A stretch of 64,000 nucleotides of DNA from CAWBRT01 sp050015355. Lineage in GTDB: Bacteria; Acidobacteriota; Terriglobia; Terriglobales; Acidobacteriaceae. The position numbers were made by a program, and so were the translations under genes. The notes under the pieces were generated by a model that saw only the letters and a program-made list of their open reading frames with translations, searched no databases and was not told the origin of the DNA. The stretch's first letter is position 1. Every line of letters starts with the position of its first letter. Location: assembly GCA_050015355.1 (NCBI GenBank), contig JBEKBO010000003.1, positions 20,523 to 84,522 of the forward strand, in the 5' to 3' direction. Positions 8,845-17,901 of this stretch are shown piece after piece.

Positions 8845-9456
8845 TTATTTTGGAGCTTTTTCGAAGCGTTTGTTCACTTCGCTCCAGTTCACTACGTTCC
8901 ACCATGCTTTGAGGTATTCGGCTCTCCGGTTCTGGTATTTGAGGTAATACGCGTGCTCCCAAACATCGTTTCCCATGACCGGATAGAGGCCCTGCGAGAG
9001 CGGGCTGTCCTGGTTGGGCGTACTGATGACCTGCAAACCGCCCGAACCGCTGACCAGCCAGGCCCAACCGCTGCCGAACTGCTTTGCGCCGGCATCGTTG
9101 AACTTCTCCTGGAATGCCGCAAAGTCACCGAAGGTTTTTTTGATGGCGTCGGCGATCGCGCCCGTGGGCGCCCCGCCCGCCTTCGGTCCCATGATCGTCC
9201 AGAACATCGAGTGGTTCACATGGCCACCGCCGTGATTGCGAACGGCGGTGCGAATTGCCTCGGGAACGCTGTTGAGGTTCTTGAGAATCTCCTCGGCGCC
9301 TTTGCTCTTTAGCTCGGGAGCCTTTTCCAGAGCCGCGTTGAAGTTGTCAACGTAAGCCTGGTGGTGCTTGTCATGATGCAGGTGCATCGTCTGCGCGTCG
9401 ATGTACGGCTCGAGCGCCTCGTACGCGTACGGCAACGCGGGAACTTCGAAGGCCAT
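8845..9456 (-). CDS. sodA: Superoxide dismutase, Mn/Fe family (Mn-type signature)
   Basis: Dismutates superoxide in the cytoplasm. 203 residues from ATG 9456, with GGAGGAAAGA upstream. All four metal ligands are visible: His27, His82, Asp164 and His168 (in DVWEHAYYLKY). The active-site Gln lies in the NQDSPL segment (residue 149), as in manganese enzymes; iron enzymes carry the Gln elsewhere. This suggests manganese preference, though cambialistic use is possible. Monocistronic, with a strong terminator. No signal peptide. Confidence 0.96.
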   Translation of the reverse strand: MAFEVPALPYAYEALEPYIDAQTMHLHHDKHHQAYVDNFNAALEKAPELKSKGAEEILKNLNSVPEAIRTAVRNHGGGHVNHSMFWTIMGPKAGGAPTGAIADAIKKTFGDFAAFQEKFNDAGAKQFGSGWAWLVSGSGGLQVISTPNQDSPLSQGLYPVMGNDVWEHAYYLKYQNRRAEYLKAWWNVVNWSEVNKRFEKAPK

Positions 9457-9663
9457 TCTTTCCTCCAACAAATCTCCGTAGAACTTCAAGATGGATGCGT
9501 GGGGTTCTACTCGGGTCACAAATACTTTGTTCAGCGAGAGCCCCTATGCCCCAATCAACGCAACCCGTTTCGCTGGGCCGCGCGGCGTGTTCCTGACTGG
9601 GCGGTCGCGAATACTGGAAACGCCTTGCATCCAGATGCATGCCACGCGGCCCGGGTGCGCCCG

Positions 9664-9704
9664 GCCAACCCAACAACGGTAAAAGCGGCTGTTATGGGGA
9701 CCCC
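9664..9704 (+). repeat. Module M copy 2 (diverged)
   Basis: CAACCCAACAACGG, loop, GGCTGTTATGGGGACCCCA. It keeps the right-hand GGGGACCCC and the ACGG/loop found in the D-nested copies, but the left arm is mutated. It lies in the 323-bp gap between sodA and the hydrolase gene, which otherwise shows nothing recognisable. Confidence 0.6.
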
Positions 9705-9779
9705 AAAGCGCGCGATTGAGTGAGTCGTCGCGCGGCCTGCCGCATCAAAATCCAGTAGCTCGCAAGTGGGAAGACTCAA

Positions 9780-10439
9780 TTGCAGACGACTTTTGCCACT
9801 TTCAATGGGAGACAAATCCCCGTCGATGTTTTCACGCCGGGCGCCGAAGGACGCTTCCCCATCGTCTGTGCTCTTCATGGCTCCGGAGGGCTGCACAACG
9901 CGGGGGCGCTACAGGTCGGAGAACTGCTGGCAAGCCAGGGATTCTGCGTCTTTGTTCCACACTATTTCGCCGCCACAGATACCCAATGGGCGGATGTGAC
10001 TACCATCTGGCGGGAGTTTCCCAACTGGCTGCGGGTGGTTTCAGATTTGCTGGATTTCGCGGAGAAGCATCCGAAGGCCGACCCCGGCCGTATTGGACTT
10101 ATCGGCTTTTCGCTCGGGGCATACCTGTCGCTGGCGTTGGGGTCGCAGCAGCAGCGCATCAAGGCCATTGTCGATTTCTTCGGCGGGCTGAGCGATTACT
10201 TCATCGAGCGGCTCACGCAACTGGCTCCGGTGCTGATTCTGCACGGCGAAGCCGACAAGGTCGTGCCGGTGAGCGAAGCGCACAAAGTCGCCCAAACCCT
10301 CGAGCAGCGCGGTCTGCCTTACGAAATGAAGCTCTACAGAAACGCGGGACACGGCTTTCACGGCCTTGAGATGTTGGACGCCGGCCAGCGAGCCTACAAA
10401 TTCCTGAAAAAGCACCTCGCAAACGGCCAAAGAGGTTGA
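9780..10439 (+). CDS. Dienelactone-hydrolase-family alpha/beta hydrolase
   Basis: 219 residues. Alpha/beta-hydrolase core with an oxyanion HGSGG (34-38), a nucleophile in GFSLG (Ser111), an acid at Asp159 (HGEADKVVP) and a His at 191 (AGHGFHG). Classic dienelactone hydrolases use Cys; Ser here points to an esterase/peptidase-like member of the family. The start is a TTG at 9780 with GGGAAG upstream; no ATG is available early in the frame. No signal peptide, so cytoplasmic. The substrate is unknown. Confidence 0.85.
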   Translation: MQTTFATFNGRQIPVDVFTPGAEGRFPIVCALHGSGGLHNAGALQVGELLASQGFCVFVPHYFAATDTQWADVTTIWREFPNWLRVVSDLLDFAEKHPKADPGRIGLIGFSLGAYLSLALGSQQQRIKAIVDFFGGLSDYFIERLTQLAPVLILHGEADKVVPVSEAHKVAQTLEQRGLPYEMKLYRNAGHGFHGLEMLDAGQRAYKFLKKHLANGQRG

Positions 10440-10551
10440 GAAGCGGACAGCCTCCGGTGACAACTTGGCTTCTCTTTCGAAGGACAATCTTGCCCGCGCG
10501 AGGCAGGCAAAGTATTCTCAACTCCTGAACTGCTGAAAGGAACCGGGAAGT

Positions 10552-10959
10552 ATGTGGCGTTTGTTCCTTGTCGCCGTGCTGTTGGCGTTGCCAACGCTCG
10601 CCTGGTGCGAAAACGCTGAAGCGGCCGATCCCGAGCTCATAGTTCACCGGGCGTTGTTCCAGATTTCGAAAGGCGCCTACAACGCGGAAGATGAAAAACA
10701 GGTACGCCGGCTCGGAGATGCCGCGTCGGTAGCCTTCACCAAAGAGATTGGCAACCGGCAGATGAAGTGGACCGACATCGAGAACTTCTTGTTCCTGGTC
10801 CACGAAGCTTTTGCCACGCCATCCACAATCCAGAACCCGCGTGATCGCAAGCCAAAGACGAGCTTGTTCGTGCTTCAGACTTTGAATCACCTGCCCTTGA
10901 CGGACGAACTCAAGCGATCCATCGCGGATACAAAGGTTTTCCTGGAGGGGCGGCAATAG
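10552..10959 (+). CDS. Secreted hypothetical protein
   Basis: 135 residues. A signal peptide (about 1-19, MWRLFLVAVLLALPTLAWC) is followed by a mostly helical soluble domain of about 115 residues without recognised motifs. A Cys at the end of the hydrophobic run gives a weak lipobox-like 'LAWC', so it might be a lipoprotein. RBS GAAAGGAACCGGGAAG is upstream. No family recognised; lies downstream of the hydrolase by 112 bp. Confidence 0.7.
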   Translation: MWRLFLVAVLLALPTLAWCENAEAADPELIVHRALFQISKGAYNAEDEKQVRRLGDAASVAFTKEIGNRQMKWTDIENFLFLVHEAFATPSTIQNPRDRKPKTSLFVLQTLNHLPLTDELKRSIADTKVFLEGRQ

Positions 10960-11008
10960 TCGCGGTGCTGAGGCTGGTGGACGATTCGAAATCCATCGCT
11001 CCCGCTGG

Positions 11009-11722
11009 CTATGCGACTGTCTTTTCTCCGCTGGTAAAAAGCTCCATCTCCTTCAGAGTTGCACTGATGATCAGCTCCGGCTCGGTTGCCGCCTGCACTT
11101 CTTCGGGCCGCAATCCCGGCGCGATTTCTTCCAGCACGAGCCCTCGCCCGCGAACCACCTTGATGTAACCCATCTCTGTCACAATCGTGTCCACGACGCC
11201 GAGACCGGTGATCGGGAGCCCACAGCGTTTCAGAATCTTCGGGCGGCCATCCTTCGCAGTATGTTCCATGGCGACGATTACGCGTCTGGCGCCGGCGACC
11301 AGGTCCATGGCCCCGCCCATGCCTTTGACCATCTTGCCCGGAATCATCCAGTTCGCCAGGTTGCCTTCCTCATCCACTTCCATGGCGCCAAGCACGCTCA
11401 GGTTGACGTGCCCGCCGCGAATCATGGCAAACGATTCGGCGCTGGAGAAATAAGCGGTCCCCGGAATCTGCGTGACCGTCTCCTTCCCGGCGTTGATCAG
11501 GTCCGGATCTTCCGTGCCCGCGACCGGGTAGGGTCCTATGCCCAGCATCCCGTTCTCGCTTTGCAGGACGACATCCATTCCCGGTGGCACATGGTTGGCG
11601 ACCAGCGTCGGCATGCCGATGCCGAGGTTCACATAGAAGCCGTCGCGCAACTCGCGGGCGATGCGCCGCACGATGAATTCCCGCTTGACTGCGTCCTGTT
11701 CCTTACCAGTTTTCGTGGCCAT
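11009..11722 (-). CDS. scoB: 3-oxoacid CoA-transferase subunit B
   Basis: Beta subunit of a succinyl-CoA:3-ketoacid (or acetate/acetoacetate) CoA-transferase. 237 residues. The catalytic Glu is in the SENGMLG motif (Glu56), which forms the glutamyl-CoA thioester in this family. Also visible are GIGMPTL near residue 35 and a GGHVNL segment. It follows the A subunit on the same strand after 45 bp. The exact acyl donor cannot be read from sequence; ketone-body or branched-chain degradation are both possible. Confidence 0.93.
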   Translation of the reverse strand: MATKTGKEQDAVKREFIVRRIARELRDGFYVNLGIGMPTLVANHVPPGMDVVLQSENGMLGIGPYPVAGTEDPDLINAGKETVTQIPGTAYFSSAESFAMIRGGHVNLSVLGAMEVDEEGNLANWMIPGKMVKGMGGAMDLVAGARRVIVAMEHTAKDGRPKILKRCGLPITGLGVVDTIVTEMGYIKVVRGRGLVLEEIAPGLRPEEVQAATEPELIISATLKEMELFTSGEKTVA

Positions 11723-11767
11723 ATTTGTCCTCGCGTTGAAACCTGTTCCCAGATGGTGCCCGGAAGC

Positions 11768-12469
11768 TCAGGCAGCCGTCTTTCTGACCGTCCTGCGCTC
11801 GATCCGCTTTTCTTCTCCAGCCGCCTGGAAGATGCGCCGCACATAAATGCTGGGAGTGTGTATCTGCTCCGCTGGAATTTCGCCGGGCTCGACCAGCTCT
11901 TCCACTTCGGCAATGGTGACTCCGCCGGCGGTTGCGATCATCGGGTTGAAGTTCTGCGCTGTTTTGCGGTAGACGAGGTTCCCCCACCTATCGCCTTTCC
12001 AGGCCTTCACCAGCGAGAAGTCGGCTTTCAGCCAGCGCTCCATAACGTAGCTTCGGCCCTCGAACTCATGGGTTTCCTTGCCTTCGGCAACCACGGTCCC
12101 GACGCCCGTCGGGGTATAAAACGCCGGAATCCCGGCGCCCCCGGCGCGAATGCGCTCGGCAAGCGTGCCTTGCGGAATCAGTTCCAGTTCGAGTTTGCCG
12201 GCCAGCACCATCTCTTCGAAAAGCCGGTTCTCGCCTACGTAGCTGCCCTTGTGACTGCGAATCTGCCCTTTCTGAAGCAGCAGGCCCAGTCCGAAGTCAT
12301 CCACGCCCATGTTGTTGCTGATGGTGTTGAGATTCCTGACGCCTTTCTCCACCAAAGCGGCGATCAGGTTTTCGGGAATTCCGCACAAGCCGAACCCGCC
12401 AACCATCAACGTAGCACCATCCTCAATGTCAAAGATCGCCTCTTTGGCATTGGCGAATACCTTATCCAT
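11768..12469 (-). CDS. scoA: 3-oxoacid CoA-transferase subunit A
   Basis: Alpha subunit paired with the downstream B subunit. 233 residues from the ATG at 12469 (start MDKVFANA, normal for the family); the much longer open frame upstream has no family similarity. The glycine-rich segment GGFGLCGIPENLI (24-36) binds CoA in this family; SNNMGVDDFGLGLLL and the C-terminal domain are intact. First gene of a two-gene operon. Confidence 0.93.
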   Translation of the reverse strand: MDKVFANAKEAIFDIEDGATLMVGGFGLCGIPENLIAALVEKGVRNLNTISNNMGVDDFGLGLLLQKGQIRSHKGSYVGENRLFEEMVLAGKLELELIPQGTLAERIRAGGAGIPAFYTPTGVGTVVAEGKETHEFEGRSYVMERWLKADFSLVKAWKGDRWGNLVYRKTAQNFNPMIATAGGVTIAEVEELVEPGEIPAEQIHTPSIYVRRIFQAAGEEKRIERRTVRKTAA

Positions 12470-12666
12470 GTATGCCCCCCACCAAGCGGAAACCGCGCAA
12501 CAAACTCTATATGAACTTAAAGGCAGCCGCAACTCCGTCGATGCCTGTGCTGCGCGAATTCCCGCGAAATGTATGTTGAAGAGAAGCCGGGCTTTCCCGC
12601 CCGGGGCGGCAATTCCGTGCCACGCCAATCTTGAAAAGCTCAGGTGAAGCGGGGGACTGGGGCGAA

Positions 12667-13221
12667 TCAGCGCCCGTACTTTTCGATCCATTCGTCTTGC
12701 CGGCGTTCGAGTTCCAGGTCGATCCAGCCGATGTAGGAACGACCGTCCCGGGCTTTGCCGATCCAAACGCGGGTCGTGGGCTCGATCCGGGCGTCACCCT
12801 GCTTGCTAAAAGTGATGCCGGCCTCGCGACCCAGCGAGGAGCGCAGCGCCTCCAGGTCCGTTGGGTAAAACAGAGTCGTCATCAGCCGGTCATTATAGAA
12901 AGTCATCACCAGCTCGCCGCTGGCGCCGAATCTCGCAAAGCCCTGGCGCGAGATAGTCAATATCCTGAACGGCGGCCTTTGGTCGCTCGTCAGCGGGCGC
13001 CGATCCTCAAGAACATCCCAATCGCCGGGCTTGAGATTCAACTCGCGCTGCACTTTTTGCTGGCTGTACCCGCTGTAGAGCGGCGGTAGCAGCTTGGTAG
13101 GCTTCGGTTCGTCTTTTCCCCGGCAGCCGGAAACGAATAGCAAGGCCAGCAAGGCGAGCGCGAGGGCCGGGGCGAATGAGAATTCGCGGCGCGGAGGCGA
13201 CACTGTTCGATGGAGGCTCAC
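12667..13221 (-). CDS. Lipoprotein, hypothetical
   Basis: 184 residues. A basic N-terminus and a hydrophobic run end in the lipobox LFVSGC (Cys at about 33), so it is probably a lipidated envelope protein. The mature part starts with a Lys/Pro-rich linker and contains 'YSGYSQQKVQRELNLKPGDW', reminiscent of the short helix-strand repeats of SmpA/BamE-like lipoproteins, but too weak to assign. GTG start at 13221; no obvious RBS, so a start a few codons later is possible. Located upstream of the CoA-transferase operon on the same strand. Confidence 0.75.
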   Translation of the reverse strand: MSLHRTVSPPRREFSFAPALALALLALLFVSGCRGKDEPKPTKLLPPLYSGYSQQKVQRELNLKPGDWDVLEDRRPLTSDQRPPFRILTISRQGFARFGASGELVMTFYNDRLMTTLFYPTDLEALRSSLGREAGITFSKQGDARIEPTTRVWIGKARDGRSYIGWIDLELERRQDEWIEKYGR

Positions 13222-13318
13222 GGCGGCAGTATAACTCTGCCCCAGCCCGCGCAGCTACGGCGCGTGCCGGGAACCCCGCGCCTGGCAAGGTCATCGGCAC
13301 GCGGAAGTGAGGGACCTA

Positions 13319-13678
13319 TCAGTGCTTCTGCGCGGTTGCCGTGGAAGGGATGGATTCGACTTTGGGGGCCGGGAGAACGTAGATCAGCTCGCCCGGTTTC
13401 GCATACTTCAATTGCTCACGGGCTTCCTTCTCGATTGCCTGCGGATTTGTCTTGAGGGAGTTGACACGCTGCCGCAGCCTTTCGTTCTCCGCCTGCGCCT
13501 GTTGCACTTCCTGTTGCAGATGCTTGTACTCATTCACCTTCTGCCGGTAGGCCATCATGCCGTTTGCGCCGAACATAACGTGATAAAACAGCCACCCGGC
13601 AAACACAGCCACGCAGCCCGTCGCCAGCCATTGCCGGCGCGAGCACAAGCCTCGGGCGATTGCGCGCAAAAAAATCAT
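13319..13678 (-). CDS. ftsB: FtsB/DivIC-type septum formation initiator
   Basis: 119 residues: a short cytoplasmic N-terminus, one transmembrane helix (about 17-35), then a long heptad coiled coil (about 44-75, rich in Q, E, L) and the typical 'KTNPQAIEKEAREQLKYAKPGELIYVL' ending, where family members contact FtsL/FtsQ. Acts in the divisome at mid-cell. ATG at 13678 with AAGGCTGGA upstream. It shares strand with the phosphohexomutase, from which it is separated by a B repeat. Confidence 0.88.
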   Translation of the reverse strand: MIFLRAIARGLCSRRQWLATGCVAVFAGWLFYHVMFGANGMMAYRQKVNEYKHLQQEVQQAQAENERLRQRVNSLKTNPQAIEKEAREQLKYAKPGELIYVLPAPKVESIPSTATAQKH

Positions 13679-13698
13679 TCCAGCCTTGCGAATCTCGT

Positions 13699-13796
13699 CT
13701 AGAGCAGTTTAGGAATTAGTGTATCCCGCGTTCACCGCCGGGCTGAAAAACGCCCGGCTGCTTCGACGACTACACCTTTCGCTAAAATGGTCTAGC
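13699..13796. repeat. Repeat B, well-preserved copy
   Basis: CTAGAGCAGTTTAGGAAT at the left end and CGCTAAAATGGTCTAG at the right end form inverted termini. Inside is a GCCGGGC...GCCCGGC hairpin. It is inserted between the phosphohexomutase and ftsB. Confidence 0.8.
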
Positions 13797-15201
13797 CCTG
13801 AAACACCCACTGTTTGGCGGCCGCGCTCAGCTTCTCGAGGTCGCTCTCGCTGCGCGCTTCGGTGTAAATGCGCACAACCGGTTCGGTCCCGCTCAAGCGA
13901 TAGCAGACCCAGGAACCATCTTCGAGCACCAGTTTCAAGCCGTCCGTGCGCACCACTTGCGCAACTTTTTTCGATGCGAACTCGCGCGGCTGTGCCTGCA
14001 ACCTTTCAGTGAACTTCGCCTTCACCTCATCCGTCAAGCGGAAGTTCTCACGCAACGGATAAAAGGAACCAACTTTGGCAAACAGAGCCCGCAGTTGCTC
14101 CTGCAAGGATTTTCCCAGCGTGGCCACCATCTCGCAGCATAGCAGCCCGGCCAGCACCCCATCCTTTTCCGGAACGTGGTAGCGGATCGAGAGGCCCGCG
14201 CTCTCCTCGCCGCCAATCGCGATCTTGTCCTGCTTGATCAGTTCGCCGATGTACTTGAAGCCCACGGGCGTCTCGTGCAACTCCACCTTATGATGCCCGG
14301 CCAGGGCATTGACGAGATTCGTGGTCGCAACCGATTTGGCCACGCCGTTTCTCCAGCCGCGACTCGCCACCAGATAGTCGAACAGCAACGCGATCACGTA
14401 ATTCGGCGACATATACGTGCCGTCTTCATCGACAATGCCGAAGCGGTCGGCATCGCCGTCGGTGGCAATCCCTATGCGCGCTCCGCTCTGGCGCATCTTG
14501 TCGCGCAGATCGTTCAGCAAGTGCCCATCGGGCTCCGGGGCGTGCCCGCCGAACAGCACGTCGCGGTAGTCATGAACCGTCGCGACCGCAATTCCGTTGG
14601 CGCGCAGCAGTTCGTCGCTGTAACCGCGTGCCGCGCCCCAGAGCGGATCGAAGCAGACCTTCAGCCCCGCCTTCCTGATTGCCGCAAAGTCGATAACCCC
14701 CTGCAAGCGTTTCAGGTAATCGCTCTTGATTTCAATTTCTTCGCGCTTCGCTCCGCCGCCATTGCCCTTCGCCATGCCGGCCTGGTCCGCGGCGGCCACT
14801 TCGGCCTCGATCCGGTTGGTCACTTCCGGTAACGCGGGAGCGCCGTCCGGGGTCGAGAACTTGATGCCGTTGTACTCCGGCGGGTTATGGCTGGCGGTGA
14901 AATTGATGCCGCCGTCGGCCTGGCGGGAGATGATCGCCCAGGCAATCGTCGGGGTCGGCGCCGCCTCCGCGACGACAAGCGGCTGTATTCCGTGGCTGCG
15001 CAAGACCTCGCTCGCCAGCTCCACGAAGCTCTCGCCAAGGAATCGCGGGTCCCGGCCGACGATGATCCGGGCCGCTTGCGGCTTCACGCTGGAAACGTAC
15101 CGTGCAATCCCCGTAACTGCCCGCCGGACATTATGAAAGGTGAACTCATCGGCCATTACCGCCCGCCAACCAGAAGTGCCAAACTTGATCTGAGTAGCCA
15201 T
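13792..15201 (-). CDS. Phosphoglucomutase/phosphomannomutase family protein
   Basis: Alpha-D-phosphohexomutase, 469 residues, with four domains intact. Catalytic phosphoserine Ser104 lies in TASHNPPEYNG; the metal loop DGDADRFG (Asp248, 250, 252); sugar loop GGEESAG near 320; phosphate loop RLSGTEPVVRIYTEA near the C-terminus. Start ATG 15201; a GTG six codons earlier is an alternative. Substrate (glucose, mannose or glucosamine phosphate) is not fixed by sequence: SHNP-type with GEESAG fits PGM/PMM rather than GlmM. Overlaps the end of the adjacent B repeat by a few bases. Confidence 0.92.
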   Translation of the reverse strand: MATQIKFGTSGWRAVMADEFTFHNVRRAVTGIARYVSSVKPQAARIIVGRDPRFLGESFVELASEVLRSHGIQPLVVAEAAPTPTIAWAIISRQADGGINFTASHNPPEYNGIKFSTPDGAPALPEVTNRIEAEVAAADQAGMAKGNGGGAKREEIEIKSDYLKRLQGVIDFAAIRKAGLKVCFDPLWGAARGYSDELLRANGIAVATVHDYRDVLFGGHAPEPDGHLLNDLRDKMRQSGARIGIATDGDADRFGIVDEDGTYMSPNYVIALLFDYLVASRGWRNGVAKSVATTNLVNALAGHHKVELHETPVGFKYIGELIKQDKIAIGGEESAGLSIRYHVPEKDGVLAGLLCCEMVATLGKSLQEQLRALFAKVGSFYPLRENFRLTDEVKAKFTERLQAQPREFASKKVAQVVRTDGLKLVLEDGSWVCYRLSGTEPVVRIYTEARSESDLEKLSAAAKQWVFQG

Positions 15202-15379
15202 CACTGGACCCCCGCGCACCGCCCTTGAAGATTGACGTCAGGCCAGATGATGTTACACGCGACCCCAGGAAGAATTCAAAAATGCGCACGGCCGGGCCTC
15301 CGCCGGCGTCCTTGCCGGTGGGGTGGTCAGGCGAGCGGCTGGGTTGCGCCAATTCACCACTGGAGTAGATAATGCGTCC

Positions 15380-15709
15380 ATGACGGACAAGCGGCTGGTG
15401 CTCTCGACCTGCGGCTCTCATGAGGTGGCAACGAAAATTGCGCGCGCTCTGGTCGATGGACAGGTCGCTGCCTGCGTCAACATCCTCGGTCCGATGGAAT
15501 CCGTTTATCGCTGGAAAGGCAGAGTGGAGACCAGCCAGGAGTTCCTGCTGCTGATCAAGACTACGGCTGAAAACTTCGAGCGCCTCTGCGCCGAGATCCG
15601 CCGGCTGAATTCCTACGAGCTTCCCGAGGTGCTTCAGTTCACCGTGGAGGCGGGACTGGAAGCCTACCTGGACTGGATCGGCGACTCCGTCACCGGAACT
15701 CTACCCTGA
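15380..15709 (+). CDS. cutA: CutA divalent-cation tolerance family protein
   Basis: 109 residues, normal for the family. Trimeric ferredoxin-like fold protein implicated in divalent metal tolerance. Visible: an N-terminal beta strand (LVLSTCGSHEVATKIARALV), the conserved AACVNILGPMESVYRWKG stretch, and the C-terminal SYELPEVLQF segment. ATG 15380 is the start that fits family length. Single gene, divergent from the phosphohexomutase. Confidence 0.93.
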   Translation: MTDKRLVLSTCGSHEVATKIARALVDGQVAACVNILGPMESVYRWKGRVETSQEFLLLIKTTAENFERLCAEIRRLNSYELPEVLQFTVEAGLEAYLDWIGDSVTGTLP

Positions 15710-15794
15710 GCGCTAAGTAGCGACCCATCGACCCAAACGCACGCACTCGTACAGGTAGTAGCGGATTGCTCAATCGGTGAGCGGTATCTGGAAC

Positions 15795-16598
15795 TCATTT
15801 CTCCGGACGCACCGCCCGGAGATTCAAACGCACATAGTCGATCAAAAAAGGCGGCGCATCCTCGCCCGCCTGTTTGATGAGCCGGTTCATGAACTCCCGT
15901 TGCAGTTTCTCGTCGAGTCTCGCCAGATAATTTCGCGCGATCACGCTGGCAAAAAACGAGCCAAATGAATCGGGGTCGGGGAAGCTGACCGGCGATGGCC
16001 AGCTCTCAACCTCAATGGACGCGAACCCGGCGCGTTTCAGCCGTTCCATGGTTTGCCTGGTGTCCGGAAAGTGAAACTCCTCGACCCAATCGCGAATATG
16101 GGTTACGAACGGGAGTTCGCCGGCGAGCACCGCCATGCGCCGCCGCCAGCGCTCAATGTTGCCCTGGCCGCCAAACTGCGCCACCAGCCAGCCTCCCGGA
16201 CGCAGCATCTGGAACAGATTCGAGAATAGCCGGGCGTGATCCGGTATCCAGTGGAAGGTAGCCGTGCTGAAAACTCCATCGACTATTTCGTCAAGTTCCA
16301 GGGCTCCCAAGTCTGCCTGCACGAAGCGCAAGCGGTTGCCGACTCGCGGGCGCAGGAACTCGCGGGCGGCGGCGAGCATGTTCTCCGAGACGTCGACGGC
16401 GATCACCCGCCCTTCGGGCAGCCGCTTCATCAACTCGGCTGTAAGCCTGCCGGTGCCGCAGCCTGCGTCCAAGACGGTTTCATCGCCGCGCAACTCCAAC
16501 CGCGAAAGAATCTGCCGGCCCCACTGAAACTGCGGGTCGGAAAGACGATGGTAGGCAGCGGCATCCCACTCGCCGGGCTTGGTTTGGCCGGAACTCAT
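15795..16598 (-). CDS. SAM-dependent methyltransferase, trans-aconitate methyltransferase-like
   Basis: 267 residues. Class I Rossmann methyltransferase: motif I VLDAGCGTGRL (42-52), acidic motif II (VIAVDVSENML), and the FxWIPDH segment typical of Tam-like and ubiquinone-type enzymes. Start ATG 16598 with GGGAGATGA upstream; the longer frame reads into a B repeat. The substrate is not deducible; Tam-like proteins are often misassigned, so treat as a general methyltransferase. Confidence 0.85.
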   Translation of the reverse strand: MSSGQTKPGEWDAAAYHRLSDPQFQWGRQILSRLELRGDETVLDAGCGTGRLTAELMKRLPEGRVIAVDVSENMLAAAREFLRPRVGNRLRFVQADLGALELDEIVDGVFSTATFHWIPDHARLFSNLFQMLRPGGWLVAQFGGQGNIERWRRRMAVLAGELPFVTHIRDWVEEFHFPDTRQTMERLKRAGFASIEVESWPSPVSFPDPDSFGSFFASVIARNYLARLDEKLQREFMNRLIKQAGEDAPPFLIDYVRLNLRAVRPEK

Positions 16599-16607
16599 GA
16601 ATGGATC

Positions 16608-16670
16608 ATCTCCCTGAACGCCCGGCTGCTTCGCGGAATACACCTTCCACGAATCCGGTCCGGTCGGAGG
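16608..16670. repeat. Repeat B, right half
   Basis: GAACGCCCGGCTGCTTCGCGGAATACACCTTCCACGAATCCGGTC corresponds to the right arm of the B copies at 13699 and 56950. Confidence 0.65.
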
Positions 16671-16740
16671 CCTTCAACTTTGAAGTTCAAAGGTTACGCA
16701 AAGGCTGCGGCAGGGTCAAATCCGCACGCTTTTCCGCGCA

Positions 16741-16768
16741 GAAAAAAGCCCAGAAGGTTCCTGGGCTC
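16741..16768 (-). terminator. Rho-independent terminator of the VWA operon
   Basis: On the minus strand AGCCCAG-loop-CTGGGCT is followed by TTTTTTCT, 38 bp after the stop of the second VWA gene. Confidence 0.85.
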
Positions 16769-16806
16769 GAAGTCAGAGTTCTGAAATCCGTGGCGCTCAA
16801 CCGAGG

Positions 16807-17901
16807 TCAGCGTGCAGCCCGCCGCGCTTCATTGGCGTAGTAGCCGCTCCGCGTGCGCACCTGCAAACGCTTGTAAGCCGTCGAGTGCACTTCCACCTTT
16901 ACGGTGCGGTATCCGCCGGCGCGCTGCGGGTTGGAAGGCTTGTAGCCAATAATGTACTGATTACGAATATCGTGCGCTACCTGGCGGCTGATCTCATCGA
17001 CCTCGGTGAGGTCCTTCGGGAAGAAGGCAACGCCACCGGTTTGCTCGGCCAGAGTATGCAACGCACGGCGAGCGCGCTTCTCGCGCTCGCTGCCGAGAAT
17101 GCCGATCGTATAGATTGTCGGCCCGCCATCGACGGCAACCTTGCGAACAGCCTGTTCCAAGGTGTCCATGCTTGCCGTATCCTCGCCATCGGTCACCACC
17201 AGCAGCACCTTCTTCTGGTCCGGCGGCGCGGTCTTCGTCAGGTGATCGGCCGATGCCACGACAGCGTCGTAGAGCGCCGTGCCCCCGCGTGCATCGAGGT
17301 GATTGAGCGCATCCTTCAGCAGGTTGATGTTGTCCGTATAGTCCTGATCCAGATACGGCGTCTGGTTGAAGTTAACAATGAAAACCTGGTCCTTCGGGTT
17401 ACTGGCCCTCACCAGATTCAGAGCCGCCTGGTTCACCGCCGGACGCTTGTCCCGCATGGAACCGGAATTGTCGACCAGGATTCCGAGCGCGACCGGCACA
17501 TCGCCTTGCCGAAAGGACGTAATCTTTTGCGGCTGGCCATTTTCAAATACGACGAAGTCCGCTCGGTTCAGATTGGTCACCGGGTGCTGCCGGTCATCGA
17601 CCACCGTGGCGTGCAGCGTGACTTCTTCCACTTCTTTCTTGAAAACGAAAACTCCGCCCTCCTGGCTATTGGGAGCCTGTCCCTGTTGCGGAACCTCGAC
17701 CGTGTCGCCGGGCTGATTGAGGGGCGGATTCTCGGGGACAGTGGAATCCTCCGGCGCGGACACCGCTGGCGGAGGCACAGGCGTGGAATTTCCCTGCCCG
17801 GCATTGGTGGACTGCTGCGGCGCTCCGGTTGCCGGCATCATCGCCCAGAGGATGAGGCACAGCAATAACGCCAGGGGAACGGTTTTATTCATTCGGAGCA
17901 T
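16807..17901 (-). CDS. VWFA-related secreted protein (second of pair)
   Basis: 364 residues: signal peptide (about 1-27), a Pro/Gln-rich disordered linker to about 80, then a von Willebrand A domain. The MIDAS metal site DNSGSM begins at Asp144; a conserved TDGED lies later. The C-terminal 'YIIGYKPSNPQRAGGYRTVKVEV' strand block is typical of the VWFA-related proteins abundant in Acidobacteriota. Probably periplasmic or surface, with an adhesive or scaffolding role. The start overlaps the stop of the upstream VWA gene by 17 bases; ATG 17892 is an alternative start. Confidence 0.88.
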   Translation of the reverse strand: MLRMNKTVPLALLLCLILWAMMPATGAPQQSTNAGQGNSTPVPPPAVSAPEDSTVPENPPLNQPGDTVEVPQQGQAPNSQEGGVFVFKKEVEEVTLHATVVDDRQHPVTNLNRADFVVFENGQPQKITSFRQGDVPVALGILVDNSGSMRDKRPAVNQAALNLVRASNPKDQVFIVNFNQTPYLDQDYTDNINLLKDALNHLDARGGTALYDAVVASADHLTKTAPPDQKKVLLVVTDGEDTASMDTLEQAVRKVAVDGGPTIYTIGILGSEREKRARRALHTLAEQTGGVAFFPKDLTEVDEISRQVAHDIRNQYIIGYKPSNPQRAGGYRTVKVEVHSTAYKRLQVRTRSGYYANEARRAAR

